Source: Prinia subflava (taxonomy: Eukaryota > Chordata > Aves > Passeriformes > Cisticolidae). Taken from it: a stretch of DNA of 64,000 bases. Each line of letters opens with the position of its first letter. Position 1 is the stretch's first letter. The notes beneath the pieces were generated by a model. That model saw only the letters and a program-made list of their open reading frames with translations. It ran no database searches and was not told where the DNA came from. The stretch lies in NCBI RefSeq assembly GCF_021018805.1, contig NC_086259.1:8634501-8698500 (forward strand). Reading direction: 5' to 3'. Below, in pieces: positions 26,110 to 39,400 of the stretch. The position numbers and the translations under genes are program-made.

Positions 26110-26139
26110 TCACTGTGCGTGCTGGCTCAATGTGTGGTT
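26110..26139 (-). CDS. ZNF521: ZNF521 terminal coding exon, 9 codons plus stop
   Basis: The exon encodes NHTLSQHAQ and a TGA stop, 30 nt in all and too short for ordinary ORF finding. The acceptor is catctttccag|AAC, and phase 0 matches the upstream donor at 47420. His2 and His7 of this peptide are the two zinc ligands of the final finger (C-x2-C-x12-H-x4-H), whose cysteines lie 21.3 kb away in the preceding exon. The SQHAQ ending separates ZNF521 from ZNF423, which as I recall ends in TQHSS. One difference from the mammalian sequence I remember is Leu in place of Met (TTG for ATG) at position 4. The stop codon lies at 26112-26110 and is followed by an AT-rich 3' UTR. Confidence 0.92.
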   Translation of the reverse strand, partial: NHTLSQHAQ

Positions 26140-27359
26140 CTGGAAAGATGAAAAAAGGAGACATGCATGAGGGGCAGAATAATAGAAAGCATGCCCATAC
26201 CCTCCCACTCAGTACCATTTATGCAGAGCTCAACATAAAAGCTTCTCAATTATTACAAAACAAAATGCAATAAAGAAAAAGTACTCATAAGTAACAGCTG
26301 CCAATATGACATACTTGCTTTGTTCTGACAGATCTGTTAATGCTGGCATGAACTTAGAAAAAAAATGCTACAAGCCAAGTATAGTCATGGCGGTTTCCTC
26401 TTTTTTTTCTCCTTTCAATACATATCAAGAAAATGATAACTTCATGGGCAAAAACCCCTGCCTTTAGGGATTCCCTTCACTGTAACAATTAAAAAAAAAA
26501 TAAGACTCTGAATTGTGAGGGAACCCTTGCCATATTTTACTCTTTTATTCTCACTCGTACCGGGTGCAAGTACTGGCAGCAAGAGACACCAGATTGTGAC
26601 ACACACTTCTCAGTCCAAGAAATACTTCGGCAATAACAGCTGAACTGCCAGCTCAGGCACAAGGGTAATATTCCCAGCAGAAAAAAGGCTGGACATGTAA
26701 CCCAGAAGTTAAATCTCTTTAAAGAATATACTTTTCTCTACACATTTCTTTCAGCAGTTTAGAGCCTCTTTGTTCCTTTTTTTCCTTTTGGTAGATTTGT
26801 AATAGCCTCAATGTCATCACAGTATCTCACATCAGAGGATGCTGACCTGTCTTGCCATTTTGTATAAGAGCCAATAAATCGTGGAGCCAACCTCGGAAGC
26901 GTATTTTTAGAGCAGTTCCAATTCACCTACATTTTGTGTTCTGACTAAAACCCCAGTCCTACACATAAGCTTAGCTTTATTTGTATGATTATTCAATTAT
27001 TTGGGCAACTAGAGAAGTGCTTCATGGTGAGGTTTTCTTGAGCTGAGTCCCCAGCATCCCCAAATATAAAAATTCATTTGTGCTATTTCAAGCCTAGGCA
27101 ATTTCCCTAGTCTCCATCTGCCTAATAACAGAGCCGGGCAAGTCCGCCAGCTTGAAGAATAAGTTTTTAAACACAAAATGAATTTTGAATCTAATTATTT
27201 ATTTACAGTGATGAAGCTTTAAAATAAAGCAAGATATTTTAACTTTTCATAAATCATCTGGCCCTTCTACACTATCCACAGCTACATCGTGATCAGGATA
27301 AAAGAGCAATCCCGCAGGTTATCCAAAGATGACATCTCCCTGCTGGAAATCGCCCGTGG

Positions 27360-28110
27360 AAAGCGCTGATGGGCGGCGGGCGGTGCGGGCGGGCGGCGGT
27401 GACCCGGTTTGCAGCAGGAGCGCCTGTGGCCGTGCACTCCCGACCCGCGGCCACCAGGTGTCAGGAGCGCGGTGAGCGCCCGGAGCGGGCTGAGCTCCCG
27501 GAGAGCGGTGAGCCCCTGGAGCGGGATGAGCTCCCGGAGAGCGGTGAGCCCCTGGAGCGGGATGAGCTCCCGGAGAGCGGTGAGCCCCTGGAGCGGGATG
27601 AGCTCCCGGAGAGCGGTGAGCCCCTGGAGCGGGATGAGCTCCCGGAGCGGGACGAGCTCCCGGAGAGCGGTGAGCCCCTGGAGCGGGATGAGCTCCCGGA
27701 GCGGGACGAGCTCCCGGAGAGCGGCCGCAGCCCCCGGAGCACCGTGAGCTCCCGGAGTGGGATGAGCTCCCGCAGCACAGTGAGCTCTCCGGAGCACGGT
27801 GAGCTCCCGGAGCGGGCTGAGCTCCCGGAGAGCGGTGAGCCCCCGGAGCACGGTGAGCTCCCCGGAGCGGGATGAGCTCCCGGAGCACGGTGAGCTCCCC
27901 GGAGCGGGACGAGCTCCCGGAGAGCGGCCGCAGCCCCCGGAGCACCGTGAGCTCCCGGAGTGGGATGAGCTCCCGCAGCACAGTGAGCTCCCCGGAGCAC
28001 GGTGAGCCCCCGGAGCGCGGCCGCAGCCCCCGCCGGGGCCGGCCCGGCGCTGCGCCGCGCGGGGAGCCGCGCCGGGCACCGGGAGCCGCCCGACGGCAGC
28101 GGGGCAGCGC
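27360..28110. promoter_or_regulatory. CpG island overlapping the minisatellite
   Basis: The minisatellite and its flanks (27360-27460 and 28025-28110) are dense in CG dinucleotides, including three GCGGCCGC sites (27721-27728, 27924-27931, 28017-28024). The surrounding intron is AT-rich. The flanks are CpG-rich without being part of the tandem array, so the island is not only the repeat. Whether it has promoter activity is unknown. Confidence 0.7.
27460..28025. repeat. CpG-rich minisatellite, about 30 copies of an 18-19 bp unit
   Basis: Two alternating 18-bp units, gagcggtgagcccctgga and gcgggatgagctcccgga, form a 36-bp period that is nearly perfect from about 27500 to 27660. It then continues more diverged, with 18- and 19-bp units, to about 28025. 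Each unit carries a GAGCTC- or GAGCCC-like core. Because 18 and 36 are multiples of three, the array is open in several frames on both strands, which explains the long translated frames (up to 348 codons on the minus strand, 168 on the plus strand). It lies in the ZNF521 last intron about 1.3 kb upstream of the terminal exon. The protein-like frames are most likely artefacts. Confidence 0.93.
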
Positions 28111-31100
28111 CGCGGATGGAGCCCTCGGGAGTCAAATACCCGCTGGGAAAACCGTAAAGTCACTGCTTTAGCGTAGCACCGGCCCTCCCAGCACAGCCCT
28201 GCCTGTGACACTGAATGTGCAGAACCACAAATGAGATATTCGTGAATTGACAGCTGGGACTGCTTTGCTTTTAGACAGTTTAACATCAACAAACACAAAA
28301 TCCAATGTTTTTTTCCTTTGATATACATGGAAAATTTCCTGGCTTTAAGAAGGAATGCCCTTTGCAGTGCTGGATGTTATTCTCAAGTCTAACAATGACT
28401 TTATGGATGAGGATGGATGGGGCCCGGCACACACAATAGCAGCACTGACAAGAAGCTTGCCCACCAAACCTAGCTGGGGAAGCACGAAAATGTGAAAGAA
28501 TACACAGGCTCCTCTGTGCTCACACACTCCTAACCATTTTAACAATGGGCATTTCTTGTGCACTTCATTACAGTTTAATTTTTAGGTCATCCTGAATATC
28601 AATAAAAAACCCAAAAGGTTTACCATCTTCAAATTGAAAGAAGGGCTATTCCTGGTAGACAAATCCATACTAGTAAGGCAGTGTCATTTAAAAGATAATG
28701 CACAATCAGCACTGGATGCATGACGCACAGCCTACAGTCAGGGAACGTGATTTCCAACTTGTGTGGCTGCTGCATTGATTACACCAGACAGGTCAATAAA
28801 GGAATGGTATGTGGCTCTAAATCTGATAATGAAGCTTTTATTGTGAGCCCTCCCTCCTCAAACATCAGCTAATAACATGTTCTGAACATTCCCACTACGA
28901 GGAATACACTGGGTTTGGGATCAGAGTTTGTCAAAGGAACAAACAGATTGTACTCAAATACTGCAGCCATTTAGAGCTGGGTCAGGCAGGAGGTGAGAAA
29001 CCAGCTGTGCCACAGGGCTAGGAGTTAAAAAAATTATATTTTCATATGCAAATCTTGATCTTGTCTTGGTATCTTGGGAATGTACCATTTATTCCCTGTG
29101 CAAGCATTACTGATAATCAATAGGCTGGCTAGTGCCTGGACCATGCAGTTAATAGACAGAGCCTTGTTTTACACAGGGCCTCACAAACAGGTCTGTAATG
29201 CCTATGGACACCAGAGCCTGTGTGCTCTGCATCCTTCCCCTGCCTTTCTGAGCAGATCCTGCTCAAGCCATGGGCATAAATGCCAAGTCCTGCACTCCCA
29301 GGTGCCAATGAGCACCAGATGAAGGCTGCACAACCACCACTGTGTGTGTTTGAAAGTCCCATGAGAACCTTTCTATATCCTCTGCCATCCACATAGGTTT
29401 CTCACATACTAAAATTTCATATTTCAAAACATGCCTTTCACAAAGTAGTCTGGCAACTTGTCTCCTATTACTAGCAATTGTCATTTCTTATCTTCTTGCT
29501 TCTGCTCCCTGTGCCCTGTGCATCTGGAGCTCATTGGAATTGTGCTCTGCAGATGTCAGAAAGCATCTGAGGCTTTCAGGGCTTATGTCTCTTCTCTCAC
29601 ACGTCTGTTTTCTATATTTGACCCATGGTTTTTCAAATATTAGGCACTTTTTTGTGTGCCCAGACACAGAAAATTCCCCTGGCTGACCAGACTTTTGGAG
29701 CAATTGAAAATCAAGTATTAAGAATGCCCTGTGCCTTAGTAGGAACAGTTTTGACCCCAACGGAGCCACTGGGCTGTTCCAGGCAGCAGAAGGAAATCAT
29801 AAAGACTGAAAGGAAGCAAGTATTTTGAAACATGATACTACAGGAGTGCTGCTACCTAGGCAGCCTAAGGAAACTTCACCCACCCTTCCAGCATGACGGT
29901 GGGCTGGCTGAAAACAGCTCGGGTGCGATTTTTCAACTCCAGAAATTATAATTTAAAAAAATCAAACCAAGTCTGAATGGTGGTTTCCAGAGGAAAACAG
30001 AGCAGCCACAAAAATGCAGGCCCTCCAGGAACACTCCTGTGTGTGCACATGCCTACCAGCTCCAAGGCCATCCATACACGTGCCCGTCTGGGGCCAGCAG
30101 GAGGCACGACATCATTTGGAAGCTGAACAGGAAAAATGGTTCTTCCAGCTCCTGTTAGACCCCCTGGTTTACGCACGGCTCACAGCTGATACCCCACTGA
30201 ATACATCATTCTGAGACATTATTGCAGCTGGAAAACTCTACAGCAGCACTAAGTCACCTGTCAAGATCAAGTAAGCCACAGCTTAGTTATAGGATAAGGT
30301 TGGAAAATCTCTTTTTTTCTTAATAATCATGCAAAATGGATGGCAACTCCATTTGTTATGTCAGAGGGAAAAATGCAACTACCCCAAGTCTTGGGGCTGT
30401 TGCAGTGTTTAAGTGCAATTTTCTACTGGCTGCACAATCCCAAATGAACTATTTATGGAAGTGTCTGTGATCAAGGAACTGGGCGATGGGTTTTTCAGGA
30501 AATAAAAAGATTTCAAAGAATGGTTGATTATTGTCCATGTAGATACTGATTGCTCTCCAGATCTTCCCTGGAGACACCCCCTGCCTGCCCTCTGGATGCA
30601 GATCAAGCCATTTGTGCAGGACATCCACAATGAATATTTCTCTGCTTTTTAACATGCATGATTATGAAAACACTGGCATGAAAATCTCCATTTTCAGAGC
30701 TCTCTGTCAAGAAGGAAAGCATCAGGCTTGAAAGATGATAACTTACAACAGTTCAAAGAACTCTTACAAATTATATAAAGATCGAGAGAAAAAACACACA
30801 CACACAAAAAGCAGCACATGATGGAGCGAAGCTCCAAGCCAGGCAGTCAAGCTGGGAGTCTCCCACACTGCAACGACACTCACTGCCAACAAGTCACAGG
30901 TGTACTACACAGGAGCAGGTGAAAAAAATAAAATGCAACTGTGAGGGGTGTGATAATGGTTTGGGGCCATAACACATCCAGTCTATAGTGCCATTGTGCA
31001 TCTGTTATGGATTTAGACATTTTCCACCAGCCATTTACAAATACACTGTCTACGTGCATGAGCACATATCCTTAAAAGACCATATGTTATACAGAGGTTA

Positions 31101-32673
31101 AGAAATGGCCTAACAAGGCTGGTGATGCCCACCACCCTCAGGTGAAATTCTTAAGCCTTCTGCAGTGTTACACAGACTGGGACTGTGGCAAAAGGCTACA
31201 AAGCCTCTCTCTGCTCTTCCAAATGCCATGGAAATGAACAGAAACCATTCCTCAAATAATTTCAATAAGAATTATGGAGATAATAGATTCATGTGACAAT
31301 CAGCCAACATGAAAATTACCTGGTAATTAGCCATTGGGTGACCAGTTAATCCCAATATTTTTTCTCAGGGTGTGGGGGTCCTCCAGACCCAGGTAAGAGC
31401 TCAGGTAGTTTCTCTCTGCCCCTCCCCACCCTGTTCAGGTTTCTATCACCCCTCCAGGCACTGTTTCCAAGCCCACAGATCGGGGTCATGACTGGAGACC
31501 ACTGGGACTGTATCCCCTCGTCCCCATTCTCTCTCCTTTTCCCTTTACAGAGCAGGGCTGGGGAACAGAAGTGATGCCTCCACTGACTGCCAGTGTGCAC
31601 AGCTTGCCAGACCAAAACTAAACCTCAGATTTAGGCACTGACTTGAAGCAAAGGTTTGTCTCACATTTGAACATATATATAAAAAAAGACAAAACAAAAC
31701 CTCCAAATTGCTACAAACAGAAGCTAGAGTGTCTAAATATTTACGAAATACCATCTGCAGCAATCTTTTTTCAATGTTTTGCATCTTTTGAATTCAAACT
31801 GGTCCAAAAATAAATCTCTCAGCTGTTACTACTCATTACATACCCATAAGCACATACATGTATGTGCACAGGTACTACTTCCCTTTAACAGCAATCCATA
31901 AAGATAAAAATCTTTATGCCTTGACTTTATAAAGGGATTACTTTAGGCAGAGGACACAAGACGACCCTTGCTTTAGTCATTGGAGATTATGCTCTCTACG
32001 GAAAGCTGTGAGCCTTAAATTGGTTCTGCTCTAATCCTAAACTGGAGAGGCATTCAAGGGATGCCATGACCCAGAAGAGCAAGCAAAAAAAAACTAAATT
32101 AAAAAAAAAGGGCACACTGAAAGAGGAGAGTGGGAAAGGAAAGTGAAAAAGAAAGAAAGGAGAGCAAGCTTGCTTTACTTTAAGGATAAAACTATTTATT
32201 TTTAATTTTAATTTCTGGTTGCTACTTTCCCTTTGCTATCAGACTCTAAAGAAAAATCACCTTTGCACCCCCTTGCAGTTTTTATGTGCTTATTTTTAGA
32301 ACTGTTTGACAATTATCCAAGGGTCTAAGACTAACAGATGGCCTGTCTTAAAGCCTCATATGTTCACTAGTTTGCACTTCTGACAAACAGTAAATGTACT
32401 CAAGAGTGTGCCATAAACAGGGCTGAATGAATACTCAGAACACAATTTAGTTAATACACTTCATTAAAACTGATAGTGGTAACCAATGTTTCCCATAAAA
32501 CCAGGTGTTAATTGCCCTTCCAGTTGTTTCAGGTAACTTACCCAGTGACATTTATATGTTTAGATCATAGTTTTTCAGGCAGCACAGTATTACTCCTTTC
32601 CTTTCCCTTGGTATTTCACCCACTACATAAAATGCTTGTAACAAGTGAACTCCAAGTTATCATGGTATGCAAT

Positions 32674-32687
32674 AAAAAAAAAAAAAA
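32674..32687. repeat. Poly-A run of 14
   Basis: Fourteen consecutive A residues directly after aat; no retrocopy is recognisable on the 5' side. Confidence 0.9.
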
Positions 32688-33296
32688 TTGTCAGGCAAGA
32701 CAGGTTCACATGTCCCTTCTTTATTTGAAGAGTCCCTTGAAATGGAGGTAGAGGCAAACGAAAGGTGGCACATCCTTTGTGAAAGGAACGCTGCCTGTGT
32801 TACAGCTGCCTTCATCTCTGAGCATCTGATAACTTGCCATACGTCAGTCAGTCCCTGTGTCAGCACACTTAGAGATGGCACTTCAACAAATGCAGGTAGA
32901 AAGCTGTCCTTTACAAGTTATTGAACCAGGAAAAAAAATCATTTTGAGTGTCTAAGAAAATATGCCTGGAGGTTTGGTGTCGGCTGGAAAGCGAAGTTGC
33001 CTGTTTCCAATGGAAATAGCTGCTTCTGAGCTACTCTGATTCTTGCACGCGATTACTCCCGGGGTAAATGCACCTTTCCCTGGTACTGGCACACAGAAAC
33101 ACTCACCTGTGCCAGGACTGAGCTGCCCCTGGGGTTTCTGTACCCACTGGGGAGGATGAGCAGCCTCCCTCAGAGCTGCTCACTCCCAGAAAGCTGCCCA
33201 GTGACCAGGACCTGGCACTTCCCTCAAAGGGAAGGTTCAGAATTTGTAACATTTACATGGGGGAAGCCGTTCCACACGTGACTGCCTGGATGCTGA

Positions 33297-33450
33297 CTGC
33301 GTTTCCTTAGTAGCCCTTTCGGCGGGCAGTTCCTCTCTCCGCACTCCGGGAGTGAGCGCAGGGCCCGCAGAGCCCCGCGCCCCGCCCGCCGCCCTTTGTT
33401 CTGCACCGGGGCCGGCGCCGCGCTGCCTCCGCTCCGCACGGCACTGCTCC
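33297..33450. promoter_or_regulatory. Small intronic CpG block
   Basis: About 150 bases are rich in CG (ccccgcgccccgcccgccgcc, ggggccggcgccgcgc) in otherwise AT-rich intron. It is too short for a classical CpG island and carries no convincing open frame or TATA box. Confidence 0.5.
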
Positions 33451-36400
33451 TGCCCATCTCCATCGATTCCTGCATTTTCATAGGTGTCACCGTGTTGTTC
33501 TGCTTTAAAAATTACCTTTCTATACAAATGCCTTTTTTGGTGTCATTTCTCCCAGAACCTTCTTTTCATACCAGCTAGGAATTATAAAATGATTTACGAA
33601 TTTAATTTCTCTTCTAATTCAGGTTGTTTAGTCCAAATCAGACCTTGAAAACTCACCTAACATGCCTTACCCTTTCCACTTGAGATTAATAATTTTGTAC
33701 CATCAGTCTTCTAGATCTGCCATCTCTATTCTTCTTTAAAACTGAGAATAAACCGAGCTGAGCCTATTACAAGTGAACTCCAAGCACAGCCTAAGCCTGG
33801 CATAGCTTCTTGTATTCTATTAAATTCCTCACCGAAAAGGCTATACACTTCTTCCAAAATCACGGGGTAAAATGCTGAAGGCACAAAAGCAAACTGAAGC
33901 CTTTGGGAAAATCTCCTTACCACAGCACTTTGGAAATAAAAAACACAGAGGAATACATTATTAAGAGATAACCAGAGTCTTCTGTTGGAGAAACTAGCTG
34001 TAAACACACCGTGATTCACTGAGGCACCCAATGAAACCAGGGAGCTAATAATACCTGTCCTGAGGGACCACACGCTCCTGAGAATTTCACTCAGAAATGC
34101 AAATTTATCAGCATCCTTGTAACTTGTAGTCTCCAGTATGCCATGCACAAGATCAAAAAATAAGCTGAGGGAAGAACCTTACACTTCCTAAACATAAGTG
34201 AGAGGGACAGATCTAATTACTGTTGTCAGAAGTCTATGAAACCATAATATTTTTAGAATACCTTCACTCCTTCCTCAGCCCCACTGTTACTCTCTGAGTG
34301 GATTCCAGAGCCATTTCTGATCCCAAGATCAGAAAATGGTTTGCAGGATCCCAGCACAGTGCTCTGCCAACAGCAGTGCTGCTTTAACCTGGGCTTGCCC
34401 AGCCCATGTTTTTCTGGGAAGCCGGTCCCACAGACCCTTGGGGTCACAGCCACCCCTGCGCCTCCATGACGTGTCACAAACCTGGCATGCAGCAGCACAA
34501 ATGCCCCGTGCCCTGTGCCAGCTCGGAAGTGACCCTCCAAAGCTGTCCTCGAGAATGCACACATCCATTTCCAGTCTGTTCTCAAACCTCAGGCACAGTA
34601 ATCACAGAAAGCATCTCCTGCCCATAGGGACACACCTTTGCCTGTGCTGCACCAAAAACCTCAATGCACACCCCAGTGCTGACCTGTTTCCAATTTACTT
34701 ACAGGTCCTACTCAGGGAAGCAACATTTCAAAATAATTTTCAAGAGGTAAACCATTTTCCAGGAAACTGGAAAAGGTTTTCCTCTCAAAAGCATGAGTTG
34801 TTCATTTTTTAGAAACCAATCCAAATCTTATCTTGTTAATCCCTCCTTGATCTAAGGTAAATCATATCACAAAGCCAGTTAATTGTTCATTTCTGTGAAG
34901 ACTGGAGTCATCATTATGGAACACTTTGTGGCTCCTCTAAACACCAAATGAATTCCTGATTGGGTCTTCATTAGAGGACCAGGACGGTGTCTTTTCAAAA
35001 AACACTTAGAGAAAACGGAAAACACTTTAACAGCACCTTTAAAAGTTAAAATGCATAGGGCAAAGCTTCACTGAGTGACTGTTTCCATGGGAATATAAAT
35101 CAACAAAAGCCAGGAAACTGAGAGTTGAACGTAACACTTGCTCTGCTGTTCTCTGGTATGGCAAGGGTCACTGAGCACCATCTGATTACTTTTTGTTGCT
35201 TTTCCCCTGCACCAGCTAAGTATTCCTGGTATTAAGGACAAGTATGAAACATTTTCTGTCTTAACTGTGAATTTTAATGCAAACATTAACAGGGGCAGGT
35301 CTCACATTCATAACATAGGCAACATCCTCCACTGAATGATGGGAAAGGCAGCTGAACCAAGTTCCTTGGGCCAAATAAGCAAATGTAGACAGCCAGACTT
35401 GACAGAAGCAGGACCTGCCTGCAGCAGGAGCACAGCCCTCCAACCAGCCCTACCTTTGAGAAGCAGCAGCTAAAGTGAAGTTCCCTCTAATGGAATACTG
35501 ATCTGACAAACTGCATTGCCTTGTGTTACGGATACACTTTTCTCAGAGGCAGATAAATATTCCTGTCACGTGGCACCCACACACTGCTCGGGCTGACAAA
35601 ACGGCCAGTCAGTGACCTGTTGCCTTGGACATAATGGTTGTTATTGCTGGTTTCTAATTTCAAAAGGGGAATAAAAATCCTCCAATGCAAGTAGCTCTGC
35701 TATAAAATAGCAAGGCCATAGTTACAGAAGTGCTTTACATGCTGCCCCGTTAGTGTAGATGCCACCAGCAGAGCAGAAATCTGCAGACAGGATTGTGCTC
35801 AGCCCACTGCCCGCTGCCACAAGGAATTAACCCTGGAGGAGCTAGGAGTGTGAAAAAGCCATGCTGAATTTGTTCTTGTAAGTAAAAGAGGGGCCAAAAT
35901 ATCACCAATATGAGCCATTTCCTCCAAGACATTATAAGACAAAACAGCAAGGCAACATTGCTGTGGCATATGTGCGAAACAATTGGGTTAAATGGGATTT
36001 TCCAGCCATTGCAACGCCATTACAACAGTGTCACTGGTCTCAGGAAAATCTGCCTTTTAAACAGCAAGATGCCATGTCTTAAATAATCCCAATTTCATGC
36101 AAAGACTAGGAGCATGCGCTGGCCCCAAAGGAGGACACATTTTTCAGAAGTAAATATGTTCTAAACAACCTCACTCCTCCTTTTGGAGACACAATAATGT
36201 AACACATTGATGACAGATATGCCATACACAGCCAAACCTCAATGCCCATGGCAATTTATTCAGGTTTAACTGCGCAGCAGAAACAAATGAGGAGGCTGGG
36301 TGGTCAGGCAGGAGCTCTCCCCCAGGGCACTGCTTTGGCTATTCCTGCTCAGTGCAAAGCCGAGGCAATGGGGTTCTGGGGACAGGCTCTGCACGGAGGT

Positions 36401-39400
36401 GACCTCTGGGTGTCCCTACTGCCTGCCCAGGACGTGCCACAGAAGACACACAACGCACTCCACAGTGCATCAGCTCAAGCACAGCTGAGTGATAAGCCCA
36501 GGACTGCTGCTGCCAAATCTGGTCTGGCTCATGCAGAGCTGGGGTGACAGAGCCTTGCTGAACCCAAGCTGACCTTGCACAGAGCCACGAGCTGTCTCTA
36601 CACTGATCCCATCAGCACGTACCATCTCACTCCATCATCTAGATTTTTCCAACAAAGCCCCATCACCTCACTGAGGACAGGCAGTTTAATATCTCATAAG
36701 TTATTCCATTAATATGAAACATGAAGGGAACATTAGCAATCCGTCCACTGGTAGTTACAGCCCAGGTTGGGTCACTGCCCATGAGCACCCAGCCCTGCAC
36801 CAAACTCTCATCCTCTTCTCATTTTTCATAAGCAGAACAGGCACAACATGAAAAGAAGCTGTATTCTGAATTGTCTTTCCTTTCTCCTCTGGTCAAAGGG
36901 AGGTATAAAACTACTCTCAAAACACAATGTTAAAGCAGGGTATAATTAGGCAAACAATAGTGTATGACTGAATGTACTTCTCTGGAAGGAACAACAGGAG
37001 AAGCAAACAGCAAGGCTGTTCCAGGCTTGTTTTCAGATCCCTGAGACGGGCTGGACTGAGAATCCTGACAGCATTCCTGACAAGAGCATGGAAGTGCAGG
37101 CAGTGACAGCCCTATACACAGGTGCAGAAAAGCAAGTAGAGCACTGACTTTCTATCAATTCCTTATCCTTTTGCTGTTCTCAGACCCAATATTTTTCCCG
37201 GCCACTCATGCTTGCTCCATGTATCTGACCCCACAGAAGAATGAGAACAGGTAAGGCAGGGAGGAATTAACAGGAGTCCCTCTTAGGGTCTTTAAAATCC
37301 TCCTGGGAAAACTGGCCCTTGGAATGGGGTCACAGGGCAGGACCCCTATCCTCAGCTCTCTCCGGCAGCCAGTGCTGCTGCTTTTCACTGGCTGAGGAGA
37401 TAAATCCTACTATTACACCCTACATCTCTTACTCAGGAAATCAGGGGTACACACAAGGCCTTTGAAATTTCTTCATGAAATTATTTTTCAAATTCCTTCT
37501 AGCAGTAAAAGTGATGAGGCCTCCACCAGCACCACAGCAGTAGGCAACAACAGCAGCACAGTATCACTCCAGGATTTCCTGTCTGGAGTCTAGGCTTCAC
37601 ATCTGAAATACAGCACACACACAACATTTGTATGACCGAGGAAACACAAGACGCTTGCCACACATTTATTATCTTCCTGGGGAAATGATATAGAGGACAA
37701 AAGAGACTATATTTACTCCCTCCCCAGCTGCTTTTACAATCTAATAATTTATTTCTCCTGGACATAAATTTCAGATTTAAACGAAATCCCTGAAACCTAA
37801 AGATGCCACATGGTAGAGGCTAGGGCAGTATTTCTTTCTGTTTTGGAGATGGAGTGCTTAATGCATTGCTCAGTTAACCAGTAGCCTTAAAATTTAGGGG
37901 GGTGGGGAGGGAAAGAGACAAGCAATTAGACTGTGGCAGACCCTAGATGCAAATACAGGTGACTGTGATTACTGCCTTCATACACAGAGTTAAAAATATC
38001 TGGTTATTGAAAATTATTTTCTCAGTCCACAGGGGTTTATCTAGGTTTGGGCTGAGATGTTTATTTTTTCTGCAGCAGCTGTACTGGGGATTCTTTTACA
38101 ACATTTTCCTTACACAGAAGCTCTACATCATTCACATTTCTGAAAGCTGAGGCGCTTTCTATGATGTAAGAAATCTCTGCAATTAGAAACAAATGCATCT
38201 TTTTTCAGTAAAATAAAATGCATCTCCAAATCCTTCAAGGCAGCAACTAAGATTGCAGCGCTCTTAGGACAAATGTAAAATTCCAGGGTATAAATTCATG
38301 TTAACTGTTACAAATACATCCATCTGTTCACAGACTAACTAGTGACTGAAACTGATGAGTCCACTGAAACGTAATTTTTGAGTCCACTAGCGTCTGTTCT
38401 CTTCTAGTAATAAAGTAAATGCTTTTCAATAACTCTGCTGCTTTTCAATGCCCATTTCCATTTAAGTAGGTTCAGGTTCTCTGTAAAAAACCCTAAAATT
38501 AAAATAGCAAATGCCTTTTCTTTCCAAAGGTCAAACTCAGCTTTTAAAGAACACGCAGCATTTCAGCAAGGCAGAGAGGACAAAACTCCAATCAGATAAA
38601 TGGGCTGTGTAATGATTGAGAACCACGGCTGCCTCAGGTTTCTGAATGGGCTGTAGCATAGAATTTGGCACAGACTGATGTTGAAGCTTATATCTCTTTT
38701 ACTGCAGACAAGAAATTCACTGAAATATATAAATAATGAATGTGGCTGGGGATCTCTACTGGTACTACTGCTGGTTCTGCAAGATGCAGGAGCAGAAACA
38801 TACACTGCTCCATGTTTTTGTTATTAGGGAATCCTTGTTCTCCAACAATAAACACAGAATATTTAATCTGAAATGGCTTCTGCAGCACATCCAATATAAG
38901 TTTCAGCTCTCTAGAAGTGCCAGCAAATTGCAGAAAGATAAGTTACAAAGACGTACCTAATTTGCTGTGATGAATTGTGTGCATGCTTCAGTGATCAAAA
39001 CTGCAGCTGAGACCTATTATATTTAATGATCTAGACATTTCTTGTGAAAACACTCAGGCATATACTGTTATGTCTGACAAGCATCCCCATTTTGGTCTTT
39101 GCAAGCAAACGAAGAGACTAAACTTTTAAAAGGATGCTGTACAGCACTCTCGATGAGCTCTTTAAAGCTGATCAAGCTCCACTGTTTTCTTTAAATAATG
39201 CTTATACTCTGTCCTTTGCAGTGCAGCATCCCTCTTCCTTTGAAAAACAGTCAGTTCCTCTGGATGCTAGCGACACTTACAGGAGACAACAGAGCTAGTC
39301 TGTGCTCAGACCCCAAACTATGCTCCACGGCAGCTGCTGCAGCAGGAGAAAATCAAAAGGCTGGATCAGAGATCTTTTCCCACCAGCAAAGAAAATCTCT

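Noticed and set aside
27282..28328. A 348-codon minus-strand open frame, and 220- and 224-codon companions
   Set aside because: It runs through the 18-bp minisatellite; the unit length keeps several frames open on both strands at once. There is no domain and no codon bias, so it is not reported as a gene.
33726..34148. A 140-codon minus-strand open frame in AT-moderate DNA
   Set aside because: It has no recognisable domain, no repeat-driven explanation, and no matching splice context that I can defend. A frame of this length is expected by chance in 64 kb.
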